Positions 49,156-59,832 of a stretch of DNA of 64,000 nucleotides are shown in pieces. Position numbers and translations under genes: made by a program. This stretch comes from Macrophomina tecta (Eukaryota > Ascomycota > Dothideomycetes > Botryosphaeriales > Botryosphaeriaceae), in NCBI GenBank assembly GCA_024180945.1, contig JAKSGN010000041.1:124001-188000 (forward strand). The letters run 5' to 3'. Under the pieces are notes generated by a model, which was not told the DNA's origin, searched no databases, and was given only the letters and a program-made list of their open reading frames with translations. How positions within the stretch are numbered: the stretch's first letter is position 1; each line of letters opens with the position of its first letter.

Positions 49156-52100
49156 CAGATTATCTGCTTCGCAGCTCTCTCACGCCTTCTATATTGCCAG
49201 CAGAGCCGGATAGGCCACCTACCAAATAGCCTGAATTACCGCCAAATTCTAAGATCGAGCTATTGCAAAAGAGTAAAACTTTTCATGCCAGCAGCTACCT
49301 AATCAGGCTTCCTCCAATGCGTAGGATGCCAAGGTAGAGTCGTGCCAATGCCTCCAATTGGCTCCTGTAATGGAAACTTTAGCGGACTGTCGGGTACTTC
49401 CGTGAACGACTGCAGCGAGTGGTAAGAGCCGGATTGGGCGCCCTTCCGGGCTTGTTGGTCAACCAATGCGAGATCACAGTCACCCGATCTTGTTGCATTA
49501 CTCTGATTCAGTTTTCATCTCAGGCACGCCACCGCAGTGATTTTGTCTGCCTCAGCGCCCTTCGCGGCCTTACTATTGTATAGCAGTTTGTGCCGTGCGA
49601 CTCCAACCCGTGGTAAATTGCCAAGGCTACCGCCGCGGATACGGCAACGGGGAGCGATGCCCAAGCGAGCTGGACCGCAGCACCAATGGCGACGGAATAG
49701 GATCTGTAGCGTGGGCATCCGTGCATTCGACGACGGCTGGAGTGTAGCGAGACCGCTGCCCGCGATATACGTCTCCGCAATCGGACACACGTCGACTATC
49801 CGAGGAGCACTGCACGAGAGTCCGACAGGCTCTTTGATTCGTGCGATGAGGCTTGTCGTGAATCTGATTTCGGCGTTCGGGGCGGGTGCATTGTAATCTC
49901 TCGCTCCAGGGCGAACCGTCCTGCGACTTCTCGGAGCAGCGCGGGACCGTTGTGGATCTGATAATTTCCAGGGCGGATCTGATAAGATTTTTGACTCGCC
50001 CACAAGTTTGCGTTTCGAGCAGTCTCGCCGAACTCTGTTGCGAATTCTTGCGAGCGCTTACTCGGTTTTAACTTTTTACCCTCTCACCGTGCGAGGCTTG
50101 GCGACTTGCAAAACCCAGATGATAATAGACGTACTAAATCTACTCCGGTCACGACGATCATCCGAGCTCAGTCTCAGCAGCGATCATTGCGATCCGGGAT
50201 TCCTGTCATTCGTGCCTGGCACGGCCTTCTGCTCGAATTGAACAAAATTCGTTCAAGATCTAAAGGGTTTCTAAGTCAGTGTCTATACGACATGCTGACG
50301 GCAATATACATTGCGCACTTCAGCCGGCCAATCTTCCACGGCAGGTGCTGTTCCGATGCCAGATGACGGCGAGAGTCCAGATAAATGCTACATCATGTCA
50401 GACGATAGGAGCAGCAATGAGCTGGTTTGTGCAAAAGCCGGACATTCAAATGTAATTATTGCAGAAACCTTTAACAAGCGCCGAATGGTTTGGGTGGAAA
50501 GGATGATCCATATACTCGCAGGGTCTACCCTTGGATTCAAGATAAGGCTGTCGACGCATACCAAGGTCGTTACTCAAGACATGATCCGTCGGGGGCATGA
50601 GAGCTCTGCCATGCGGTGGTACTGCACAGCCGCATTGTTATTGGCTATCTATGTGCGACCGTTCGGGTGTTTCTGAAGGTCTGAGTCCATTCCTGCGACA
50701 TTGTGCAGAGTTCGAATGGTTTGGGCGGAACTGTGCCGGAAATGGTCGTGAGCTGTGACGCCCTTTGGAATTTTGTTGTCCATGCTGACGCCTTTGTCAT
50801 CATCGGCGAGGAAGTTGAATATAGCTGTGAGGTGAGGAGTCGCGTCTGCTGGAAGACCATCCAAGAAGGCTTGACTGATGGGCGTTTGCATGTAATGAGG
50901 CTGATCACAGGCTGACCACTGGTTCACAAGTGAAGCCAGATGGCAAATTGGATAACTTAGGCTCGGTATAACGACTAAGGACTGGTGTAACATGCTTGAT
51001 CTGGTGCTTTGATGACTTAAGAGATATAGGCTAAGGTATGGCCCACTTTACCGAGAGTGGGTAAGGAAGCAGTAGGGCTGCGTGACCGCGAGGCTGTCTG
51101 AATTGGCCACATGGAAAGAGTGACAGCGACGAATCATGTAAGGAAAACTTTGGCCGAAGGTCATCCAAGTACGGACGAGAAGGTGAGGTGGACTGCAGAT
51201 AGCCTGGATGCAAGTCCAGCGATTGCGTATGTGCAATTGGCTAGAAAACACCTCCCACACACACTGCTATCATACGTTTGCCCGCACCAATCGACGTGCT
51301 CAGCCTGATCGTCTACACAGACCTGCCAGAACACAGAGCCGGCATAGACAACGTCGTGAGGCCCTCACAGCTAGAAGAGCAGAAGGTGAAGATGTCTTAA
51401 AGACCGCCGACGTTGACACGCGCTGCCGTATGTACCCTGGCGTGGCAATTTGGCGACGATGACGGTGAAAGGCACAGCCGAGAAAATACAAGTTACGTTC
51501 ATTCCTACAACGCGAATTGTCACGACATTCGTGATATGCCAAAGAACACCTTGTTTAAGGAAGCAGCGCAGTCAGTTGGCCGGAGCGGCAAATCCAGTGA
51601 AACGGAAATGGCTGCGATTTGGCCTGATGACTCCAGTGGGAAGAACGTGGGTAGCAATATTGACAGATGGGCGGCACCTCGTGGCCATTCCCTTGTTGAC
51701 CACGAAGGCTGGTCACAACCTCGCGTGCTAAGAGATCGCATTTTAGTCAGGACGGAGATCCCGGGAATCATGACTGGGGCAGGCCAGGATATGATTTGGA
51801 TGCTGAGGTTCCATTCCGAGCGATCCAGCAAGACACCTGGAGAGGCACGTGCATCAATCCGAACGACAACATGATTGGTCTCCACTGCGAGTATGGTCCA
51901 TCCAGACATCGTGAATCACAATATCCGTCGAACTAGAAAACGTATGATGCAGCATTAATTAGAGCACGGATTAGTGGGCTTTATCTGTCTGACAATTTCC
52001 CTGGGTTGCATCATGGAAATGGCAAACTGAGGACGTATTTTAGAAGTGAGACTCCATTGATGTGGACGATATGACGATGAGATGGTAACCTGATATCAAT

Positions 52101-52322
52101 AATTGCATGACAACTTTCAAGGGATTCACCTAAGAGCTATACTAAAACTTCATTGAAGCTCAAAGTAAACTCATCATAATCTATCATTCCCAAAGTTCTA
52201 TTTACAGCGCTGCAAGTACTCCTCGTTCCCCTATCAAATATTTTTTTTTTGAGCACATTCACAGTTCGCACCCCAGACTTCACCCTTGGGACTCAATCGG
52301 CGGGAAGGCCATAAACTTCCAA
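49156..52322. other. Intergenic, 3.2 kb, unassigned
   Basis: The largest gene-free stretch apart from the one at 53.4-56.5 kb. A minus-strand frame at 50993-50649 has a protein-like part ('TPISQAFLDGLPADATPHLT', 'IFNFLADDDKGVSMDNKIPK') that I cannot assign; another at 51909-51520 is hydrophobic. Neither starts or ends convincingly. Relics of lost genes are possible. Confidence 0.3.
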
Positions 52323-53381
52323 TCAAGCACGGTAAGTGCTCCACATGTTGTTCATGCGGGTGATCTGGTTGGGGGTGAACTCCTCGTAGCAAGAGCTGAT
52401 GTTATGTTAGTGCAAAGTTCGAAAGGGGGCCCGTCAGTGTCACTTACTCATAAGAGTAGTCCATGTAGTTGTGGATGGGGTCCAGGCCAGCCTGGTTGGG
52501 GCACGAATCACGGCCAGTGGGGCAGCCGGAGGAGGCGCTGGCCTGGGCAGGGGTGTCGGCGATCTGATCGCCGGAGCCGGTGCAACCACCCTGGAAAGTG
52601 TGGTAGAGACCTGTGAGGGGTATTAGAACGAGTTACCACGATCAGAACGGGATTACCGGCCTAGCCAATGTCCGACTTCATGCGTCGTGGTCTTGCCCTC
52701 GTTGTAGTTGGTGGCGCTGCCGCCGGGCACGGACGCGGAAAGGATGGAGCAGCCATCATAGTAGAAGTCGTTGGACCCCTGAGAGACATTGTCGGGGAAA
52801 TAGCAGTAACTATGACGTAATTTAAGCATTTTACAGTAGATAAGAACAAGAAACATGAGGTATGCATACCCGAGGTTGCCGCCAATCTCCCTCTGGAAGT
52901 AGACGTTCAGGGTGCCATAGTCACCCTTGCGGAGCTGCTTCTTCATGGCCAGCTCAGCGCCATCATCAGCCCAGTTGGCGTTGATGGTCCTGGTGGTTCC
53001 GGCAAGAGTGAAGGAGAAGCCAGAGGGAGCAAAGTTCTCGTTCAGCACAGCGAGCTGTTGCTGGAGTTGTTGGTCCTGGAACACGATTAGTTCTGACCAC
53101 CAACAGGGATATGGTCCACCACTCACAGACACATATCCGTCCGCCTCCGTCCGGGAAGCAGCAACGACGTGGAACCAGGTGGGGATGCTGACGGCGGCCT
53201 GAGCCATCTTGATGCCAGCGTCACTGACAGCCTGCTCCTGGATAGACATCTGGCGAGCAGTCTCAAGCAGAGCCTCGGACGGCTCAGGAGCACCACAGCC
53301 GAAGGTGTCCCGCTTGTGGACTGCATGTCCGAGGACAGTGGTAGCCATCAGGCCGGCCAGCATGGAAGTCTTGTAGAACAT
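52323..53381 (-). CDS. Secreted metalloprotease, M43B (MEP1-like)
   Basis: An extracellular zinc endopeptidase of the pappalysin-type fungal group. Exons 53381-53127, 53075-52870, 52809-52661, 52610-52448 and 52395-52323 give 281 residues, normal for the family. Signal peptide about residues 1-18 ('[14 protein letters not shown]'). Motifs: 'WFHVVAAS' near residue 69, 'NADW'-type strand as 'NANWADDG', '[19 protein letters not shown]', the zinc site '[11 protein letters not shown]' (HExxHxxGxxH), paired Cys after it, and the 'NYMDYSYDSCYEEFT' Met-turn. The third intron (52660-52611) would start GC (GCCGGT) directly after the first part of the zinc site; a GT four bases later breaks frame. With the GC donor the total is exactly 846 nt. 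Active-site residues are complete. Confidence 0.85.
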
Positions 53382-54773
53382 GGCTGCGGTGTAGAAAGAG
53401 ACTCGAGGATGTCTGAAGCGAATGCTGGGTGTCGAGCTGCTGGTGAAGAAGACAATACCACATGCTGGGCAGCGGCGACTTTATACCTCCACCGTCTCTG
53501 TTGTAGCACGGAGTAGTCCCTGAATAATGAGGGCTCGCCCACGACAGGCACTCCAGGCCCACGGAGAAGCCGGGCTTGACTGCCTGCCTCATCTGCACAA
53601 GCCGGTGGCTAGGAGGTGAGGGTCACACAACCGCCAATATGTTTGGTCGAAACAGATAGCAGTGGCCGGGGGTGTCGATAAGTCTAGTGAGTCCACTTAA
53701 TCTCTCCTGGGGAGAAAGCGCGGCGCCGTGGCCGGCTGGAAGAGGCTAGTGGCGGTGCAAAGCCGTCCCTTCGGATGGTCGTACTCTTATAGGATTCGGA
53801 CCGAGGGCTGGAATAGGTGGATGTATTAAAGAAACAAGCACATGGGCGTGTAACAGGCAGGCGCCTCTGGGCAAGGGAGCAGCATAAGAATGGGCGCGCC
53901 AGGCATCCTGTCAGCAGACAGCCAATGATGCACGCGCGTGCCCTCCGGCATCTGGAGGAACAAGATGCTGGGCGGTGCGCCTGGGAGACGGGAGAAGACG
54001 GGAGGGCGCGTGCAAATACCAGATGAGCGGATGGCAGACATGCGCTGGGAAGCGTGATTGCTCAGGACCAGATGATGTTTCTGCCGATCGCGCTTGGCAG
54101 CGCGGGCGCGAACTCACGCGACATGGGTTTAGGCGCGGGATAGAGCTGGATAGTGATGGTGTTCTTCCGTGTTGGCTTGGCAGTCGCGGCGGAGGCGGGC
54201 GCTGAGTGGTGCAGAGGGCAATTTAATGAGTTCAAGAGACCGGACCAAGACTCTTGGGATTCTTAGACCTGCCTGATGGCGCATCGGACAGGAAGACGAG
54301 GCGATAACCGACGAGGGAGCTCCGCTGGACGCCAAGCATCGTGGGTGGCTTATCAGGGACAGGCGGCCGCCAAGTGCTGCGAGATAGGGCCGGCTTTGCT
54401 GCATCAGGCTGGTGACAAGCACGCCAAGGACGGGCATGCCACACATGCTTAAACACCAGGGTGAAGAGCTTGTAAACCGCGTTGTTTGCCTTCCGCATCG
54501 GCGCGCCCAACGTGCGATCTTGACGTCGCGACTTAAACACCATCCTCCCTGGTACTAGAGTCCAATACTGCCGGCGCCTGCTGGATACGAGGCACCCCTC
54601 ATTTCTTCTCGATTGACTTCGTCAGACCGGCCATGGACGGTCGCAGTCGGCCGACGGAAGGAGACGGCGGAGTGCGGAGGGGGTAGAAGGGAGGAATGTT
54701 TGGAAGGTCAGTGTCAGTGGAGCGGATCGAAGAAAGCAAACAAATAGGTGCTGCGGCAGCAGTCCGTAGCATG

Positions 54774-54847
54774 CCAGGCGAGTTGAAGCATTCATCCGGA
54801 CGTCCATGCTACTGATGTGTCTGGACGACTGCTTCAACTCCCCACGG
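54774..54847. mobile_element. Palindromic mini inverted-repeat element, copy B
   Basis: 74 bp. The left end has CGAGTTGAAGCATTCATCC then GGAC; the right end on the minus strand has CCGTGGGGAGTTGAAGCAGT then CGTCCAGAC. The two ends pair over about 28 bases, leaving a loop of under 20 bases. Confidence 0.7.
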
Positions 54848-55720
54848 TGGCAAGGGTAGGCTGCAGCATTCTTGAGAACGACAATACAGGACGCGCGAGA
54901 GCAGACGGACAGGGACCGCGGATATTGGGAGTAGTATCCACCTTACAGCACGGCGGCAGCTGTATATAAGTCAACGGATGCCACCATGGTAGCGGAAATG
55001 CACACCATCACGGTGCTTCATCACAGTGCATGGCCGGATCACGCCTACTTTGCGAAGAGAAAAGGTGGGCAGCGGAGGCGTTGAGGCGCGTGTGAAAGCC
55101 GCATTGCGTTAGTCTTCGAGGCGGAGATGGTGGTCCGGATGGGCATCTCGTCCGCCGGTGGGACATGCACATATCCGACCGCGGCCCGCGCTGCATCGGC
55201 AGTCTTCGCCTGCCCGTCTCGCCCGAGCATCGAGCAGCGGATGCGCATCAGATCTTCCCCAGCAGCTCGGAGCACGACGACGGCGGGCCGGACGGACACA
55301 TCGGAGCGACGGCCAGACAAATGCGCAATTCAAGAGCAACAGGCTCCTCGTCTGGACGGCTGAAGGGACGGCAGAGGCAATCCGGCACTTCAACGGTCGC
55401 AGCAGGAGGCGCGAGAGCGTGCAACTTCGGCGAGGGCCGCGGCCCAGCAGCTCGTCGGGCCTTTGCAGTGGCTACGCGGGCTGTTTGGACATGGGCTGGG
55501 TGAGTAAGAGCATACGAGCACCCCACATGGCGCCGGCTGCGAGGTCCTTGGTCCAGCCCGAGCGCTCAGGCATCGAACCACGGCGGAGGCCGAGAGAGGC
55601 GGCTGTCGGTGAGGCGGGCAGCCAGCTGGCACAAGAGCGAGAGGACGGCGGCGGCGGCTGGGCAGCGCAGAGAGCTGGGGCGGGCGGTGGGCTTTAACTG
55701 CGCGCCGTGGCATGTGCGGG

Positions 55721-55753
55721 GTGGGCGCGAGGTGGGCGCGAGGTGGACGCGAG
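55721..55753. repeat. 11-bp tandem repeat, three units
   Basis: Unit GTGGGCGCGAG repeated three times, the third with one change (GTGGACGCGAG). GC-rich, about 750 bp before the peptide-transporter start. Confidence 0.85.
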
Positions 55754-56504
55754 GTGTTGGCCGGGTCGCGCCTGACGGTCGGGGCTAGCGCGTCACGTGC
55801 AGGGGGTCGCCGCTGGCCGGTGCTGGTGCGCCCGCAGCGCCCGGCCCTGTCACTCTTTTTTTTCTTCTCTCCTCACCCGCCCTCAACCTCGCGCACGACC
55901 AGCCGCTTCCAGCAAGTGGCAATCTCCTGCCGCCTCTTACGTCCGGACCGCAACCGCGCGCCCGCCGCCGCCACTGCGGTTCCCGAGGCAGCAGCGCTGC
56001 AGCAGCCGCAGGATCATGGCGGCCCTTCGTATCCCCCCAGCAGGAGTGCAAGGTCGCAGTCGACCGTCGCCGCAGCTGTCACCTTCCCGATGCGGCGGCT
56101 GATCTTGCACTCGCCTCACGTGCTGGCCGCCGCGCTCGTCCAAGCCGACCAAGCAGCGTCAAGCATTTCCAAGCACCTCGCGCCACCGCCTTGGCCACCG
56201 CCGCGGCCCTGAGCCCTCTGTCGTCAATGCTGCGACGGGTGCATGCAAAGTCAGCGTCGCTTGCGCGCGATAACGCGGTAAGACGGACGGGCGTGGTCGC
56301 GGGCCTATTTCTCTCCTCTCCACACACACACTCACTCGCTCGCTCGCTCACGGCCGGCGCCGATCGCTCGGGTGATGATTGGCACACCGCGCTGAGAGCA
56401 CGCCTGTTTTTAAGAGAAACTCCCGCTTCCGTCCTGCTTCTGCCTCTGCCTCCAAGACTCCCCTCGTGCTCTCCCGTTTCCCGCCCCCTCTCCCAAGTCC
56501 GACA

Positions 56505-58617
56505 ATGGCGACTGGCGACCACGGCGTCGTCGAGGCTTCTCAGTGAGCTCCCAAACCACCGTGCGTCTGTCTGTGACTTTAAGCTTATCCCCCCAGGCTG
56601 CACGAGACCCTTGTCGAGCACGACAAGAAGGATGTCGACATCGCCGGCGGCCCACTGCGCCCCAGCATCAGCGCCACCGGTCGCGCCGACAGCTACCACG
56701 CCGACGAGAAGGCCCCCTTCGAGACCGAGGACGGCGAGGAGCCTACCGACGACGAGAAGCACGCCCTCCGTCACGTAGGCGAGAAGCTGCCCGTCTCTGC
56801 TTTCCTCGTCGCCTTTGTCGAGCTGTGCGAGCGTTTCACCTACTATGGTATGCACCCGCCTCGCGCTGCCTTCGCCCGTCCTGTGTCTCCACTAACCTCC
56901 ATCAGGCATTTCTGGCCTGTTCCAGAACTATGTCCAGCGCCCACTTGACGGCAGTAAGTTGCCTCACTGTCGCACTCGCGGCCGCTGAGTGTACTAATGC
57001 CCTACAGGCAAGGGTCGTGGTGCCTTGGGAATGGGCCACCAGGGTGCGACTGGCTTGACTACTTTCTTCCAGTTCTGGTGCTACGGTGTGTGCTACAGCA
57101 TTCCCCATTGGGGCGTCCACTGACCTCTCCAGTCACTCCCATTCTGGGTGCCGTTGTTGCCGACCAGTACCTCGGAAAGTACTTCGCAATCGTCCTCTTC
57201 TGCGTTGTCTACATCCTCGGTCTCCTCATCCTCTTCTTGACTTCCCTGCCTGTTTCTCTGCAGCATGGAGCAGGCTTGGGTGGCTTCGTCGCCGCCATCA
57301 TCAGTATGTCCTCGCTTGGCATGAACTCGGTATCCTGTATGCTAACCATCTCCACAGTCATTGGTCTGGGCACTGGCGGCATCAAGTCCAACGTCGCTCC
57401 CTTGATTGCCGATCAGTACAAGCGCCGTAAGATGGCCGTGTCCACTCTTCCTTCCGGCGAGCGCGTCATTCTCGATCCCGCCGTCACCATCCAGCGCATT
57501 TACATGATCTTCTACCTCTGCATCAACCTTGGCAGTTTGTCCCTCCTCGCCACTCCCTACATGGAGCGGGACATCGGCTTCTGGTCTGCCTACCTCCTCG
57601 GTTTCTGCATGTTCTGCGCCGGCCTCACCGTCTTGATCTTCGGCAAGAAGCTCTACGTTGTCCGTCCCCCCGAGGGTGGCATCATCGGCGATGCCTTCAA
57701 GTGTATCTGGATCATGATCAAGAACCGCAACATGGATGCTCCCAAGCCTTCCTTCCAGGAACAGCAGGGCAACACCCAGGTCATGAAGTGGGACGACCAG
57801 TTTGTCGACGAGCTCAAGAGAGCTCTGGTTGCCTGCCAGGTTTTCTGCATCTACCCCATCTACTGGGTAGTTTACGGTCAATTCTCCGGCAACTTCGTCA
57901 CTCAAGGTAAGCATCCTGATCTGCCAATAAAACTACTCGTGACATGCTAAATTATCCTTAGCCGGTCAAATGCAGGGCCACGGCATTCCCAACGACCTGA
58001 TGCAGAACTTTGATCCCATCGCCATCATCGTTTTCGTACCGATTCTCGACCGTATTGTCTACCCTCTGATGCGCAAAGCCAAGATCAACTTCCCGCCCAT
58101 CAACCGTATCACTCTCGGTTTTTGGGTAGCCTCCCTTGCCATGGCTTACGCCGCCATTGTTCAGCACCTCATCTACAGTGCTGCCCCTTGCTACGATGCT
58201 CCTCTCTGTGCAGCTTCCGAAGATGCGTCCGGCACCGCTCAGGGCAACCGTATCCATAGTAAGTTTCACTCACGCACTTCTGTCACTGTTTCCTGCGCTG
58301 ACAATTATCAAGTCGCTGTTCAGACGCCCGCATACATGCTCATCGGTATCTCGGAGATTTTTGCCTCCGTCACCGGTCTCGAGTACGCATACACTAAGGC
58401 TCCTCCCAGCATGAAGAGTTTCGTCCAGAGCATGTATCTCTTGACCAACGCTTTCGGTTCTGCCATTGGCGAGGCCCTCGTGTCCGTTGCGGTGGACCCC
58501 AAAATCCTATGGATGTTCGTCGGTCTCTCCGTCGCATCTTTCTTGGCCGGATGCCTCGTCTGGATTTTGTTCCACCACCTGAACAAGACTGAGGAGGAGA
58601 TGAATGCTTTGGGTTAA
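56505..58617 (+). CDS. POT/PTR2-type di- and tripeptide transporter
   Basis: A plasma-membrane proton-coupled peptide importer. Eight exons: 56505-56542, 56597-56847, 56906-56953, 57008-57085, 57133-57303, 57358-57906, 57962-58258, 58313-58617; 578 residues, introns 47-58 nt. The first exon is only 38 nt. Motifs: 'VELCERFTYYG' (PTR signature 1) across intron 2, 'GHQGATGLTTFFQFWCY', 'PILGAVVADQYLGKY', 'GLGTGGIKSNVAPLIADQY' (PTR signature 2), 'IFYLCINLGSL', 'CIYPIYWVVYGQFSGNFV', and 'GISEIFASVTGLEYAY'. The N-terminal 60 residues are charged and cytosolic. All frames join cleanly. Sits in a right-hand stretch with an amino acid permease and a secreted protease, so external protein may be a nitrogen source; that is inference. 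Confidence 0.93.
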
Positions 58618-59079
58618 GATGGGGGACAGTTTGGGTACTTTAAAAAGGGACGGGTTACGGGTATTAATAGCGTATTCTGGAGATAGAGATGAAACTCAAC
58701 GAATAGATGAGGACTTTTCATAGCTATCTCTTGCGACGCCGTGACGGACGCTTCAATTTGCGGGCGCATAGCCCAAGTTCTACGACTCCACGGTTAGTAC
58801 TGCCTTTCCTAGAGCTGGCTTAACACCGATAGTCTTATGCGTTTATACCTCTGTCCACTCCCCACGACGAGCCCGTTACATAACTATTCTATCGCTCAGC
58901 AGGAAGCAAATAACGGTTGTCACCTCCTGCACCTGCTCATCCCGTTCCGGGGTATTTGCCGGGAAAGTCTTCACTCCCCATGGCTCCAAGTTTCTTTTCT
59001 TCGTCGCAGAGCCAACCCATCACCATGGTTGCTATCGAATTACATGGAATACAATCAAAGCAAAAGGGGAAAGAAAGAG
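58618..59079. other. Intergenic, no gene recognised
   Basis: 3' flank of the peptide transporter and 5' flank of the F-box-like fragment. Short frames here do not match anything. Confidence 0.35.
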
Positions 59080-59665
59080 CTGCGGGATCCCCCCTACCGA
59101 TATCAGAAACGCACGGCTAGTTTGTAAAAGCTTTGCCGACCTAGGGGCAGCGTTTTTGTTTGACAAGCTAATCATTTGCGCGGACCACACTCAACTCACT
59201 AGAGTCGAGCAAGTGTCACAGCACCGTCAATTCTCCAAGGCTGTGCTCACTCTCGTCTATGATTCAAGCACTTACACAAATCGGTGGGATACATTTGTTG
59301 ATGGAAAACCACACGAGTGTGAATCGTATATCTTAAAGTTCTCTTGTGCAGGATGGAGAGCCTGTGAACGCAACGAAATTTTTTCTCCCAGGGACGTCCA
59401 AGCAGCTCGGAAACGACTATATGAGGAGCAAGAGCAGATTCTAGGTAGTGGGTGGGACACAGCATGCCTCATCCACGCTCTGCCGGCTCTTAGCGGTGTA
59501 AAGAAGATTACATGCAGGCCTCAATTCAAAGCCAAACATTACCGCCTGCACCCCGGCCTTGCATCACCCAATCGCCGAACCTACTTCCCCGACACTGTCC
59601 AGTATCAGACTCGACTGGTCACCCGACAGTGCTGTCCCGGAGCCGGAAGGCTCTATCCACGTTAG
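59080..59665 (+). pseudogene. F-box-like protein fragment
   Basis: An open frame with no ATG that reads like the middle of a fungal F-box protein: 'TDIRNARLVCKSFADLGAAF' is the usual end of an F-box ('...vRLVCKrfadla..lF'), followed by 'YDSSTYTNRWDTF', 'AARKRLYEEQEQILGSGWDT' and 'LIHALPALSGVKKITCRP', a layout common in this large family. The leading half of the F-box (the L-P-x-E-L part) is missing: the same frame upstream does not give it and the nearest ATG (59024) is in a different frame and stops. The tail after 'KKITCRP' is also shorter than usual. Probably a truncated relic; a missed 5' exon is the alternative. Confidence 0.45.
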
Positions 59666-59832
59666 TAACACCCGAGCCTGCGCCGCGTGCACGTCCCCCT
59701 GGGCCCTGCCACGCTACATCAAGTCCTACTTTCAGCACATCCACAACCATACTCTGATCATTTACGTACGATGATGACGACTAGAGCGCGTGGAGATTGC
59801 AAACGCTGCAACATGATCCGTACACCTCGGAC

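Larger units (their letters stand above)
53382..56504. other. Intergenic, 3.1 kb, GC-rich
   Basis: No gene recognised. Long frames at 55158-55697 and 55712-56212 are products of high GC and have only low-complexity translations. It holds mini-element copy B and an 11-bp tandem repeat, listed separately. The last 300 bases are the peptide-transporter leader. Confidence 0.4.
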
